DNA of 64,000 bases from Puccinia triticina (lineage: Eukaryota > Basidiomycota > Pucciniomycetes > Pucciniales > Pucciniaceae): positions 4,650,001 to 4,714,000 of the forward strand of contig NC_070565.1 in assembly GCF_026914185.1 (NCBI RefSeq), in the 5' to 3' direction. Below, in pieces: positions 9,946 to 20,495 of this stretch (the first letter of the stretch is position 1; every line of letters starts with the position of its first letter). Made by a program: the position numbers and the translations under genes. The notes beneath the pieces are model-generated. The model saw nothing but the letters and a program-made list of their open reading frames with translations, was not told the origin of the DNA and made no database searches.

Positions 9946-11846
9946 TTAATGGTCGTTTTGTTCATCCCTGCAAATCTCAAAGTACCCGTACCTGTGATGA
10001 AATCGCAGGCGGTGTCAGTCGCTACTTTGACAGCGATTGGTTGAGCTAGCGGAGTGAAGTCAAACAACGCATACCTATCCCCGGTGACGTTGTCCGAAGC
10101 CCCAGAGTCCCAGATGACTTCTTGGCCGTCGCAATTGACAGTCATCTCGCAAAGATTGAATCAATGGCCTGAGGGTTCCGCGGATAGGTTCTCGTTCTCA
10201 AAAACAAACTCCGCCTCTTCTTCTTCTTTGGCGAACAGCTCAGGATTAATTTGTCTGGTCTCAACCGCTTTCTTGGTGGCGTTGGGATCAGCTGGCTTTG
10301 AATGAGGCGTGTTGTGCTGGCGAAAGGTTGTAGGCTTGGAGGTAGTTGTTCTGGAGTCCGGCTGAATTGGTTTGATGTAGGGAACCCGATCAAAATTGTA
10401 TGTGATTGAGCAGGGAGGGAAGTTTTGTTGACCCGTGGGCCTGTGAGGCATGGTCCGAAGAGGTTGATTGTTTTTTTGACTGGTCGGGCAGTTCGGAGCA
10501 AAATGGCCTGTTTGCTTGCAGATGTAGCAGTGTTGGGGTTTGTCCAGAGCCATCACGGAGACGCTTGATTCTTCCTGAGGTCCTGAAACGACACCTGAAA
10601 GGCTAGATTCGTTTTGGCTAGCTAGATCGACTGCTAGAGCGGATGATTCTGATCGTCCCGATTCTTTGGCCAAACGGTGTTCAGTGCGCGCGGCTTCCCA
10701 GAAGCGAAGTATGTCTCCGGCCAACGGTAGCTCAAAATTGTGAGTCTCCATGAAAAGGTTGACTTTCCGATCAACTACTGTTCCGAGGTGGTCCTGTAGA
10801 TTGCCCTGGAAGACAAAGCTGACGATGGTGTCCCACGTGAGTGTGACACCCTGCTCCCTGAAAGTTCTCGTGCACTGGTCGATCGCTGCGATTGCTTTGG
10901 CCAAACTGTTATAGTTCGATAGTGAGATTTTTTTTTAAATTTCCCATGTGTGGAGCTGTTTCGCGCGGTTGATGATGCAAAACTTGGACAGTAAATGTTC
11001 GTAGACTGCAGCCGAGTTTTCAAAATCGACGAGGTTGTAGGATAGATCACTATGTACTGAAGAGTGGATAATCCCACAAGCGATTGTCTCAAAATAGGGG
11101 TCAACAATCAAATCCTCGCTCGGTGTGAAAAAATGCTGATTATTGAATTGTTTGAAGGCCGTGAGGCAAAGAGCATCCTCCCAGCGCCTGACATTTGATC
11201 CGTCCGGTTTGAGTATGTCATCCGGGTCCAACTTATTGATTGCCGTGTTGATGATGGCTGATGTTTTGGCTGATTCATCAAGCTCACGGCGTCTTTGGGT
11301 GCGTACCTCCTCAGCTTCCCGGCGGGCTCGATCCTCTTCTCGCCGAGCTTGGTCTTTGTTCAAACGAGCCTGATCCAGCTCGCGTTGAAAGCGCATCTCG
11401 GCGATGAGACTGTTGAGATCGACTTGTCCCGTCTGTTGCGATTGAGGTTGCAGCGCAGGATTAACGTGGGGAGGCGGTTCTGTGCGTCGCCAGTTGTTGG
11501 ACAAGGATCCAATGGCTCGGCCAGTCAAGCAAGGTTGGAAGGTGGTCTCCTCGGGTAAGTCGTCCAACGCTTCACGTCCTTTGCCTTTGCCGTTGTTGAG
11601 GAGAAAGGATTCGTCGCTGTCATGCCTGTTATTGTTGGATAGAGAGGGACCTTCTCCATGGGAATCAGAGGAGGGGATGCGTCCGAGTCGACGTCGGAAG
11701 AGGTCATTCGTCGAAAGCTGTGGGCCAAGGACGCTTTTGATTGTTGGGTTCTTTGGGGTTGTGCGGTCTACAGTCCGTAGTCCTGGGATTGTGCCGAGTT
11801 TGGGTTTTGGGTATAGGCGGCCAGGCGGTAGTTTGGTATCCGACAT
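9930..11846 (-). pseudogene. copia Gag and protease start, with in-frame stops
   Basis: The likely Gag start is ATG 11846 (MSDTKLPPGRLYPKPKLG); the frame is open further upstream to 12002. Gag has a charged coiled coil (about residues 140-190: ELDQARLNKDQARREEDRAR) and a CCHC zinc knuckle (CYICKQTGHFAPNC, near 10520). Two stops interrupt one continuous frame: TAA at 10935-10937 before an A9 run, and TGA at 10161-10163. After the TGA the same frame goes on into the retropepsin motif (VIWDSGASDNVTGD, near 10100) and ends at the Helitron junction. The TGA lies exactly between Gag and protease, so programmed readthrough is possible, but the TAA argues for decay. Confidence 0.75.
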
Positions 11847-12470
11847 GATGCTTGAGGTGACAAGAAGTGATCTTGTGAGTCTGGGGTTGAGAGAGTAGGA
11901 TAGAATCAAGAGAAAAAGAAAAAAAATGGAAGTTGTCCACGGTCGGCGTAGGTGGTCCAAGGTTGAATAGAACCACAACCTGACTTGCTGGGCTACACGC
12001 AAAGTTTAAACCAAGAATGCTGCTCTTTCAGCGGCACCGTGGCTATGGGTGATCAGTCCAACGTAAATATCTGCAGGATATTCACCACGGGCTTGCTTAA
12101 AGAGTAGCAAACTAAGAATCTACCCGCAAGCGTTACCACACAAGACTAGGGATTACAAGAGAACTAATCTTCCGAGGTTGAGTTCAGTCGGATAATCGGT
12201 TGAAGAGAAGAGAAAAAAAATATTTTGTTATTGGTTTATTATTATTTTATTTTTATTTATTTTGTTTGTATCTGATGTGGAGGATGTATAGGAGTTGGAT
12301 AAAGAAAAAGAAGAAAGAGAGAAGACTCGCCGGCGGACTACGATTGCTCGTCTGGAATGACTACGGTACTTGTTTTCTATGAAACTACTAGAATAGGACT
12401 CGTCCTGATGCCGGCTACGGGTGTGAATGATGGGTAAAGTTGTTTTGAAAGATTTTTGAGCTACTCCGGC

Positions 12471-12485
12471 GAGAAGCTCATAACC
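12471..12485 (-). promoter_or_regulatory. copia primer-binding site matching initiator tRNA-Met anticodon loop
   Basis: Immediately inside the 5' LTR the minus strand reads GGTTATGAGCTTCTC. Its complement contains GCTCATAACC, identical to the anticodon-loop segment of yeast initiator tRNA-Met. This corresponds to priming by an internal tRNA fragment, as known for Drosophila copia, rather than by the tRNA 3' end. Confidence 0.6.
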
Positions 12486-12608
12486 TGTTGGATGGAGAGC
12501 TCAAGGAATCAATAGATTTCACATCATAGAGAGGAAAGAGAAACTATATAGTGTATCTACAAGTCTGTGACATGTGGCGCAGTCAAGTACTATGACTATG
12601 TCACAACA
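12486..12608 (-). repeat. copia 5' LTR
   Basis: 123 bp, TG...CA, upstream of gag on the minus strand. It contains a TATATAG stretch. The two differences from the other LTR are both G there and A here, each within a TCGA context. Confidence 0.9.
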
Positions 12609-13788
12609 CATTTTTGGGGTGATTTGTTGGACAGGCCTGCACAAGGCCCGCATGGGCCCCTAACAGGCCCGTTGGGCCCATTGAAAAAGTAGTATTTGTT
12701 TGGAATTCCCATGCTCTGCTAAAATGTGAAATGGGTCAAACTGAATAAAAAACATGGGGGTACATTTTTGGGGAGATTTTTTGGACGGGCCTGAATGAGG
12801 CCCACATGGCCCCCACAAAGCCCACTGGGCCCATTGAAAGAGTAGCCTTGGTTAAGAAAGCATATGCTCAGCTAAGAAATAAAATGTGTCAGACTGAGTA
12901 AAAACCCTAGGGGCACATTGTTGGGGAGGCTTTTTGGATGGGCCTGCATCAGGCCCGTACGCGCCAAAAGGGTTCCAAGGAAAAAGGAAAGGGCCTGGAC
13001 ATACATTCCACAAATGTCATACAGATGTCAGAAGCCCTTCAATATCTTCTGTTGATTAGTGGTCAATTGGTGCTGTTCTGAAACATCATATGGGCATTCT
13101 TAACCAAGACTACTTCTGGGTTGGCCAAACCAACTTTGGGTGGGCCCTGACGGGCCTGATGCAGGTCTGTCAATAAGCCCTCCCCAAAAGTGTGGCCCCA
13201 TGTTTTTTACTCAGGTTGACACATTTTTGTTTCTTAGCAGAGCATAGGCATTCTTCACCAAGGCTACTCTTTCAATGGGCCCAGCGGGCTTTGTGGGGGC
13301 CATGTGGGCCTCATTCAGGCCCGTCCAAAAAATCTCCCCAAAAATGTACCCCCATGTTTTTTATTCAGTTTGACCCATTTCACATTTTAGCAGAGCATGG
13401 GAATTCCAAACAAATACTACTTTTTCAATGGGTCCAACAAGCCTGTTAGGGGCCCATGCGGGCTTTGTGCAGGCCCGTCCAACAAATCACCCCAAAAATG
13501 TGCCCCATTGTTTTTTACTCAGTCTGACACAATTTTTTTTTTTGGCTGAGCACACTCAGTTTGCATTTTTTTTCAGCACGGAGTGAGTTTTTTTCAATGA
13601 TTTTCCCAACCTCAAACTTTGAGTAATTTTTTTTGGGAAATTTAATTATCCTTGAAGTGGAAGAAGCTAGGCTCCAAGGCCATGTCACTCATGACCCAAT
13701 CCAAGCAGCTGGTAATGTGCATTATAATAAGGGATCTAGTAAAAAATGGGGATTTGCCAAGCCTTAGGTGCGTCAGGATTCACACCAA

Positions 13789-13867
13789 AGCTCAACACGT
13801 GGGGGCAAGCCTCTCTGTGAGACAGAGACCCTGCGGGGCTCTCCTCCAGAGAGGGCTTTTTTGAGCT
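13789..13867. repeat. GC-rich foldback repeat (copy of 50128-50201)
   Basis: A hairpin-forming block: GGCAAGCCTCTCTGTGAGAC faces a CTCTCCAGAGAGGGC block. In inverse orientation it matches 50128-50201 almost base for base over about 70 bp. It resembles the terminal hairpins of the 9-bp-TSD family (CTTAACCAAG in place of CTTAACTAAG), but no target duplication was found. Confidence 0.5.
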
Positions 13868-13991
13868 TGGGAGAATCCTGGGCACCAATTGTTACTGGAC
13901 AGGATATCAGACAGCACTACAGGTGAGTAAAATATCTCTAATCCAGTAATCAATCAGTTCTGCCCACCAAGGGGAATGTGGTTTTGAGGAT

Positions 13992-14689
13992 TTGTACAGT
14001 GCCCAGAAGAAAGTTTTCATGAATTTTCTTTTGACTAGAACACATACAAACCATGCTTGTTAAGTTCAGATATATTGGGAGGATGGACAGAAAGGTTTAA
14101 AAGAATGAATATAAGTAATGTTTTTGGAAAAAATAAGTGCATACTAGCTGAAAATATTTTTTTCATTAAATGACAATTGTGGAAAATCTTTAATACTATT
14201 CCAAAAAAACCATGAATAATCAGAATCAATAGACGGACATGTGACGTGAATGATAATGAATGAAAAAATGAATCCCTAAATCCATCCTAAATTTTAGTTG
14301 GCAGTGAAAACACCCCAGACACTGTTTTTTTGTTACCTGCAGTGCAAATTTGAAATTTTGGATGTCCTTTCCCTGCCCACAAAAATTTAGGATGGATTTT
14401 GGGATTCATTTTTTTTTTCATTTATTATCATTCCCGTCACATGTCAGTCTATTGATTCTGATTATTCATGGTTTTTTTGGAATAGTAATAAAGATTTTCC
14501 AAAATTATCATTTAATGAAAAAATATTTTCAGCTAGTATGCACTTATTTTTTCCAAAATCATTACTTATATTCATTCTTTTGCAGCCTTTCTGTCCATCC
14601 TCCCAATAAATCAGAACTCAACAGGCATGGTTTGCATGTTTTCTAGTCAAAAGAAATTTCATGAAAACTTTCTTCTGGGCACTGTACAA
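13992..14689. mobile_element. 698 bp palindromic element, arms about 300 bp
   Basis: It starts TTGTACAGTGCCCAGAAGAA and ends with the inverse. The arms stay closely matched for about 300 bp around a 75-80 bp centre (about 14300-14375), so the whole sequence can fold into one hairpin. Both arms give the same spurious reading frame (containing HGFFGIV and SVHPPN). No gene and no clear target duplication were seen. Confidence 0.65.
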
Positions 14690-14744
14690 TGAAAGAAAGG
14701 GCTGTGGGATTATTAAGCCCGAAGTCTATCTGGAAACTAACATA

Positions 14745-14922
14745 CAGTCAAACCCTTGAAACCACATACCCCTTGGTGGACTGAATTTCCTATGTGGTTT
14801 GGCAGGTTATGTGGTTAAAAGGGTTAGCTACAGGCCAAAATGAGAATTTGGTGGACCCAAATGAGTATGTGGTTTGGGAGGTTATGCCCTTATACAAGTA
14901 TGTGGTTTCACAGGTTTGACTG
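14745..14922. mobile_element. Tc1/mariner-type MITE, 178 bp, TA target
   Basis: The TIR is CAGTCAAACC...GGTTTGACTG, flanked by TA on both sides (14743-14744, 14923-14924). The CAGT start and TA duplication fit the Tc1/mariner (pogo-like) group. The inside repeats the motif TATGTGGTTT in both orientations. It is non-coding. Confidence 0.7.
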
Positions 14923-14924
14923 TA

Positions 14925-15244
14925 AAAACAAAACAGAATAGAACAAAAAAAGAAAAGGTCCCAGCTTCTTGGAAAACACATTTGATAGGTTCTGCCTTTG
15001 CTCGATTTGATTGAGCGACTCAGAGGAAGCTATCTCCCATGCATCCGTTGACAAATTGTTGTGAATGACAGTTTGGGGATCGACATGTAGATCGATCATC
15101 GGTCAGACGGAAGCTCTTGCTTGCTTAAGTGAGCTTGAAAACGGTACTGAACCGCTACTGCTAGGAGTATATCGAGATCGCATTGCATGGTAGACATAGA
15201 CATCATGATGGAAGTGAAGTTGGGGATCTGGGGATTTTTATGTA
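14925..15244. other. Intergenic, downstream of RPL17
   Basis: Lies 3' of the RPL17 gene. It probably includes its 3' UTR and terminator on the minus strand. No other feature could be supported. Confidence 0.5.
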
Positions 15245-16093
15245 TTACGAAGCTGCGATCGCCTTGGGGGCTCGGACTCCACGGCGCTTGGCAACCACTA
15301 CATCTTCAGCCTTTTCAACTTCCTCAGTCACAGGGGTCAAGATGATCTCAACGTGACAAGGGTGTCCTTGGTAAGGGTTAACTGAGAAGGGAATTCGGAT
15401 ATGAGTAAGCACAGTCGGGTCACTGGAAATCTTCATGAAAGAGAAGACTAACTTCGACCGTGAGCACGGTATGTGCGTCGACGGGTTTTGGGGGCCTGGT
15501 TGACGTTGACACTGGTGATGATCAGGTCCTCGGGCTCGAGCTCGTTGGCAACGGCGTTGGCCTGGGCGTTCTTGAGGAGTTGAATCATGTATTTGGCCGA
15601 CTTAAGAGGCCATCGACCTGTTCAAAGAGATACCATTCAGGAGGCAGGTCACATGGCGATCGGTGTAGCAATTCGACCAACCTTGAGTGGCCTTGTGAGC
15701 CTTAGCCTGGGCAGTTCGTCCGACTCCACCAGAAAATCTTCGGAAAGGAACACATTGTTTGTGTTCTGTGACGTCGTTCAAGAAAGAGAGGGCTTTGGCG
15801 AGTTTGAGGCCAGTGATGGCAGCAGCTGTCTCCCTGCCGGTAGGAAGAGCAAATCAAGATCAAACGAGGTCAACAAATGAGAGAATAGTATATCCAGTTC
15901 GCAATGATGCGAAGCCGACGGCCTGGGAGGTCTCGTGTCTGATAACGACCAGGTGAGAGAAACATCGATTTTACCTCGTGTTCTTGAAATGGACGCGGAG
16001 GTAGTTACTTCGAGACCGAGCGATGGCCTTGCGGTCTTCTTTTCCGTCCTCCTTCTTTGGAATGAGGTGTGCGGCGGCGTACTTGGGGGCCAT
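15245..16093 (-). CDS. RPL17: 60S ribosomal protein L17 (uL22)
   Basis: A structural protein of the large ribosomal subunit that lines the exit tunnel. Four exons: 16093-15975, 15833-15682, 15617-15453 and 15381-15245, with introns of 141, 64 and 71 bp, all GT-AG and all keeping frame. The start is the ATG at 16093 ([18 protein letters not shown]). Family landmarks in order: [13 protein letters not shown] across the first junction, [46 protein letters not shown] across the last junction, then [15 protein letters not shown]. The Lys-rich tail is short and ends in Ala-Ala-Ser. Housekeeping; complete and intact. Confidence 0.95.
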
Positions 16094-17149
16094 CTTCTCG
16101 AGTCGTCGTCGTCTTCGTGGGTTTCGGCTGGGGCTATAGTCTTGAGGGCTTGGCCGGGGTGTGCGGGCGGTAGTATGACCGGTTGTTGGTGGAGCGGCCG
16201 GTTAGGTTTCAGCAGATCGTCTCATAGGGTTAGGTTTTAGATTACATCCAACTCGCGCCCTCCCTCACCCCCGACCCAGAGAGCCCGAATCTGAGGCAGG
16301 TCCCCGGAATCGGACAGTTTGACCGCATCAAGGATAGAAGCTCTCCGGCCGAAACCTGCCGAAACACTATGCCGGTCTGCGGCTTAACTCGACAAGTACC
16401 CCTGGTGGGAGGTTCGCTGTGGCTGGCGGCGGAGCTCTCCCTCCCGCGCTGCGTGGTCCGAGTGGCTTTGCTAGCTCGGGTTTGCAGGGGGAAGGGCGGT
16501 TCTACTCGACCTCGAGTCGCAAGCCTTTCTGCTTTCTGCACAGTCCTATCAGGTCCTATCCAATGGTAATCATCTGGGTTGAGTCAATGAGCACCACCAA
16601 GCTTTTGTGCGACTAGCTTTCGTAGGAAGCACACTGCTCGCCTGCCCCTTCAGCTATGTATTTACGTGGTTAGCGAAAGCTTGCCCCAAGAGGGGAAAAA
16701 CTTTTCAAGGCTTCTCTCTTCTCTTACGAAATTAAAGAAACCTCGTTCTCATTGTAAATAATCTGTGTCTTGATGTAATTAGCCCGTAACCTGTTTCAAA
16801 CACACCGCGACCAACAGTCACAGATACCATCTCTCACAATTCTGTCTTTTCGAAGGCGTGGATATTAGGCAAGGAAAGTTACTGAATACTAACAATTTTC
16901 TCCACACATTTTAACTTCTATGCATAAATTCAAGCTGGATTTTGCTCTCATACCACGATCTTGCATTACAATCAGCGGGGGTTAAGAAATTGTTATTGTG
17001 TCAAAACTAGCTCTGTATTCAAGAATGGGGGAGAGGATAGAGCTGAATGAGGGCAGCGGGGACGCTGATTCAACCCTGCTGATTTATATTTATTTAATGT
17101 TCGCGAAACTAGCAGAAAGATTATCCTTGATGCGATGCATGCATATTCC
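16094..17149. other. Intergenic: RPL17 promoter side and region 3' of the ISG12-like gene
   Basis: The bases just upstream of 16093 should hold the RPL17 promoter and 5' UTR. Open frames at 16242-16616 on both strands overlap each other and show no domain. No RNA gene or repeat was seen. Confidence 0.45.
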
Positions 17150-17865
17150 CTAGGTGAACGACTTTCTGGGCGATTTTCCATCCTGACTCTTGCAAGCGTA
17201 GGTTGACTGTTGGTCGTGGGGTTGGCTCCTACCGATGAGACTCCACGCTAAAATACTGCCGACGCCAAGAAGGCCTCCCACACCGGCGATCGTCGCGGTA
17301 CCGACAAACGTAAGACCCGCCGCTCCGATGCTCTGCAAAACCGCGCATAGGCTGCTCGCTGCAACCGACCCCTTGTAGCTCGCCATAAAGTAAGCACCAG
17401 GTGTTCCGGCAATGATACCTGGTTTGCTAAAACCCAGCATCGCAACGAAACCGAGGAGAAGGCTCGGAGCGGATATGGCTCCTAAAGCAGCGCTGCCTAT
17501 AATGTAATTGAAAATACCTGATGTTGAAAATTCGAGTGAGTTTGCTTTAGTAGCGGCCGTCAAATCCTCATCTCATGCTTACCGGTGTTAGTCTTATGTT
17601 TAGTCGTGAACATAAATTTTCTGTCCTTATCGAACTCCGGGATGGCTTTCATCGACAACATCCATCCTCGGTACCCGGCATCGATTTGGCGGCCGCCAAC
17701 GTATATTGCCAATAGAGTGATGTTTTGCTTTGCGCACAACACGATTAATCCATCACGGAGTTGACCGACTGTTATGTTCTTCGATTCGGGAGCAAGCTCA
17801 AAGCAGTGGCAGAACTCGACGTCCTTCAGTCCCATTTCTAATTTTTTGAAGATGGGCAGCGGCAT
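17150..17865 (-). CDS. ISG12/IFI6-16 family small membrane protein
   Basis: Two exons, 17865-17583 and 17517-17150, joined over a 65 bp GT-AG intron in frame (Thr-Gly-Ile-Phe). The N-terminal exon is soluble-looking and has no recognised domain. Exon 2 carries the family signature: repeated small-residue helices with GAISAPSLLLGFVAMLGF, then SKPGIIAGTPGAYFMASYKG, then SIGAAGLTFVGTATIAGVGG, ending in a short polar tail. Members are small hydrophobic proteins of internal membranes; animal ones are interferon-induced, and the fungal role is unknown. The start at 17865 is the first Met in frame, but an upstream exon cannot be ruled out. The next gene upstream is over 1 kb away. Confidence 0.7.
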
Positions 17866-19185
17866 GTGAGTTTTCCGTTCGTTTGGTTGAAGTTTCGGCT
17901 GCTATTCGCTATTTCAGACCAGAAATCAAGGCGTCGATTCCAGAGCTCTTGGAGTTGAATGAGAAGAGCAGTGCAAAAATGGAAGAGTCATAGGAAGGGG
18001 CGGAAGAGAGAAATCGAGAGCAAGATATCTAATACGAAAAACGGGATAACATATCTTACCTGAGGCTGGGATTAGAAAAGTCAATAGAAAAAAAAACCTC
18101 TTGAGTCCTTCGAGTTGAACAAGGAGCGTGAGGAAAGAGGTGGCGGCTCCGGGTGAAGTGGATTTAATAATGGTGAGTATGGATGTATAAAGCCCTTTGA
18201 TTGCTGAGTTTGCAAACCGCCCGCGGGCAGCGTGTGTCAACAGAGATATCTTCGTGTTGTTTGGTTCTTTGGGAGAAAGGGCTACACATATTATTGTAGA
18301 AGCTCTCAACAGTTCTTAACTTCCAGCTTTGGAGGTTGTTATGAAGCAATTGTGGACATACTGTTTAAACAAAGGGTGTGTGTGGATACCTATGTATATT
18401 TAGTTGGGAATCGGATGGGCCAAGGACCCTTTAAACATGTATGTTGTGGTTGTAGATCATTGGGCGGCAGTGCTTGCGTTAAAGTTTACCTGAGCAGGAC
18501 GTTGTTTGCTGAAGTATTCCCCGTGGGCATCCATTTGTTCCGCTTTCAATTTTTCCACTGCTGTTTGCTTCCTTCCCTGCTGTTCTATTCCTATAGTTTT
18601 TGGGTGGGATTTCCGTTTCATTTCATGCCTTTTTTTTAAAAAAAAAACGTAAACATAAAACCAACAGATTTTATCTTGTAAACACACAATGTGGCAACAA
18701 ATTACGTGGATGAGTAAAGCGGTTTAAGCCAAGGTCTACTGAACAGAGTCCTACCCTCCTATCCATGGGGTAGTATTGCGCCGGCCGGCTGTCCCGCAGG
18801 GGCCCTCCTTCGGAATCCAAAGGTCCCCGCGGGACAGCGCTGCCCTCTCCACCCAACGGGGCAGCATACTCCTCGATATTCCCTCCTTGAACTATGAAGC
18901 ATACATATTCTCCCGTACGCGCGGGTGACATCATTCATGGGTTTGTTACAGCCAAATATCGACATGCTAAACATTCTGTCTGGTTCGTGCACAATTTACA
19001 GAACAGACTTTGAACTGCACAAAATTCTTTAGTGTTAATTATGTGGTCTCGAAATTTGAGAAAGCGGAATCAGTGCCAGCTTTCTCAAAACAAATTGTAC
19101 AACATTTCGAATTATGTGGGGCAGGTTTTACTAGGGCAATTTATCATGCATTGAGAATTTCGGGTGGATATGCGACCAGCGATCA
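17866..19185. other. Intergenic with a GC-rich hairpin
   Basis: No gene supported; open frames at 17926-18687 lack domains. At about 18757-18870 a GC-rich foldback is present: GGCTGTCCCGCAGGGGCC faces GGTCCCCGCGGGACAGC across a short loop, with looser GGGGTAGTA/CAGCATACT flanks. It looks like another small TIR or foldback repeat. Confidence 0.5.
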
Positions 19186-20335
19186 TCACCAAACGATATT
19201 CTCGCCTTTATAATCGAAGAATTGACCACCATCGCCTATTCCCAATTTCGAGATGACGTTGAGGAGTGAACTGGCGGCGGTTTCGGTGTCGTGGATGCCC
19301 TGCTTGGAACCGGAGAGATCTTTGGGGACGAACCTCTGCGAGAGCTCGGTGCCGGCGACGGTGCCTGGATGTAAGGCGACAGTGACAGTGGGCGAGATCG
19401 AGCTCCGGGCGGCCAGCTCGTTCTGTAAGGTGACGATGATCTGGTTGAGGGCGGTCTTGGAGGAGCGGTAGGAGTACCATCTGGATCGATCATCTCTCTG
19501 TCAGCCCATGTCGCTATCTCTTCCCTCGCCTGCATACTCGATCGAAGTCTGTGAATCTGCTCTCACCCTCCTAGGGAGTTGTCTCCAATACTGCCCACCC
19601 TCGCACTGAGACTTGCGAGCACGTTGACCTCCGGCTTGACTAGGCCCATAGACGGATCCTCCGCATCAGTTGGTTTTGGGTCTACCTTGAGCGGTAGGAG
19701 TGGCACGAAATGCTTGTAAGTCAATAGATGCCCAAACGTATTAACCTGAAACGTTCCACGACGCGTTGCGCTCAGTTAGCTATCGGAGAATGATACTTGT
19801 AGCTGCTTCAGTTGGAGCCTTACCTCGAAAGTCTTTTGCATCTCTCCTTTTTGGATTTTGAGGATGGACTTTTCAGGTAGCAACTGCCACACGGAAAGAT
19901 GCGATGGAATGGCAAGTGTTTTTCTAATCATTAATCCCCCGATGAATGGAACATCTCAGAGCGAGGACTTACGACACCGGATACATTGATAAGCAGCCTG
20001 AGGTTTTGTCCGAAGTTTTCCTTGACGTACCCGGCAGCCAGGGCGATTGACTGTTCGTCTTGGACATCCAGCTCGAGATTATGTAGTCTTTTGCTGAGCT
20101 TGGTCGAGTTCTCGAGTTTTTCTAAGATTTGTGCTCTACCCTCTTGAGGAGTTCGTGAAGTGGCTACGACTTGCAGCTTGGTATGTTTCAAAAGATGTCG
20201 GGTTAGAGCTAAGCCGATCCCCCTGAATTCGAACACATCAACTTCCTTCCTCTCTCTTGGAGCCCGGGTGTTGTATTTAAATATCTGATGTGTGACTTAC
20301 CTGGATGAGCCTTGGATTACGGCCACGTTCGCCAT
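19186..20335 (-). CDS. Short-chain dehydrogenase/reductase (SDR)
   Basis: A 272-residue NAD(P)-dependent oxidoreductase of the classical SDR fold, substrate unknown. Five exons: 20335-20301, 20222-19973, 19883-19824, 19745-19567 and 19480-19186. Introns are 78, 89, 78 and 86 bp, all GT-AG, and the exon sum is a multiple of three. The start is ATG 20335 (MANVAVIQGSSRGIGLALTR). The dinucleotide-binding motif GSSRGIG spans the first junction. Next come the LELDVQD acidic loop and LLINVSGV (in place of Asn-Asn-Ala-Gly), then the catalytic WYSYRSSK with Tyr-x-x-x-Lys, and HPGTVAGTEL. The length resembles the CsgA-like or sniffer-type SDRs. Only about 160 bp separate it from the divergent HR1 ORF. 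Confidence 0.85.
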
Positions 20336-20495
20336 TGCGAATGATTGAGTTTGCTGATAAATACATACGTCACTGGCCAGTCGCGCATACATATACACCG
20401 TCTTACATAATCAGCCCACCCACCTCGATGGCTGCCAACCCCTTTCATGACCGACCGAACCATCCACCATCGCCATTCACCATCAACCACTGGCC

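Larger units (their letters stand above)
4896..12608 (-). mobile_element. Ty1/copia LTR retrotransposon, 7.7 kb, carrying a Helitron insertion
   Basis: It is bounded by two 123 bp LTRs and a perfect 5-bp duplication CATTT (4891-4895, 12609-12613). The LTRs differ at only two positions (4921 G/12511 A; 4995 G/12585 A), so the insertion is young. On the minus strand the order is 5' LTR, primer site, gag, protease, integrase, reverse transcriptase, RNase H, purine tract, 3' LTR, which is the copia order. The purine tract is the C-rich run at 5019-5028 read on the minus strand. About 1.9 kb of Helitron sequence splits the protease region. In-frame stops in gag and a changed RNase H residue suggest this copy is defective. 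Confidence 0.9.
4728..13659. mobile_element. CACTA-like foldback element, split by a copia insertion
   Basis: The outermost layer of a nest. It begins CACTTCAAGGATAATTAAAT and ends with the inverse, flanked by GAA (4725-4727 and 13660-13662). A CACT start plus a 3-bp TSD is what CACTA (En/Spm) elements show. Without the copia insertion and its 5-bp duplication it is about 1.2 kb: a long left arm (4728-4895 continuing at 12614 to about 12970) and a right arm (about 13080-13659) that mirrors it. The arms are built of repeated GGCCCATTGAAA / GGGCCTG / TTTTTGGGG motifs. It is non-coding. The CACTA call is an inference from TIR and TSD only. Confidence 0.6.
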
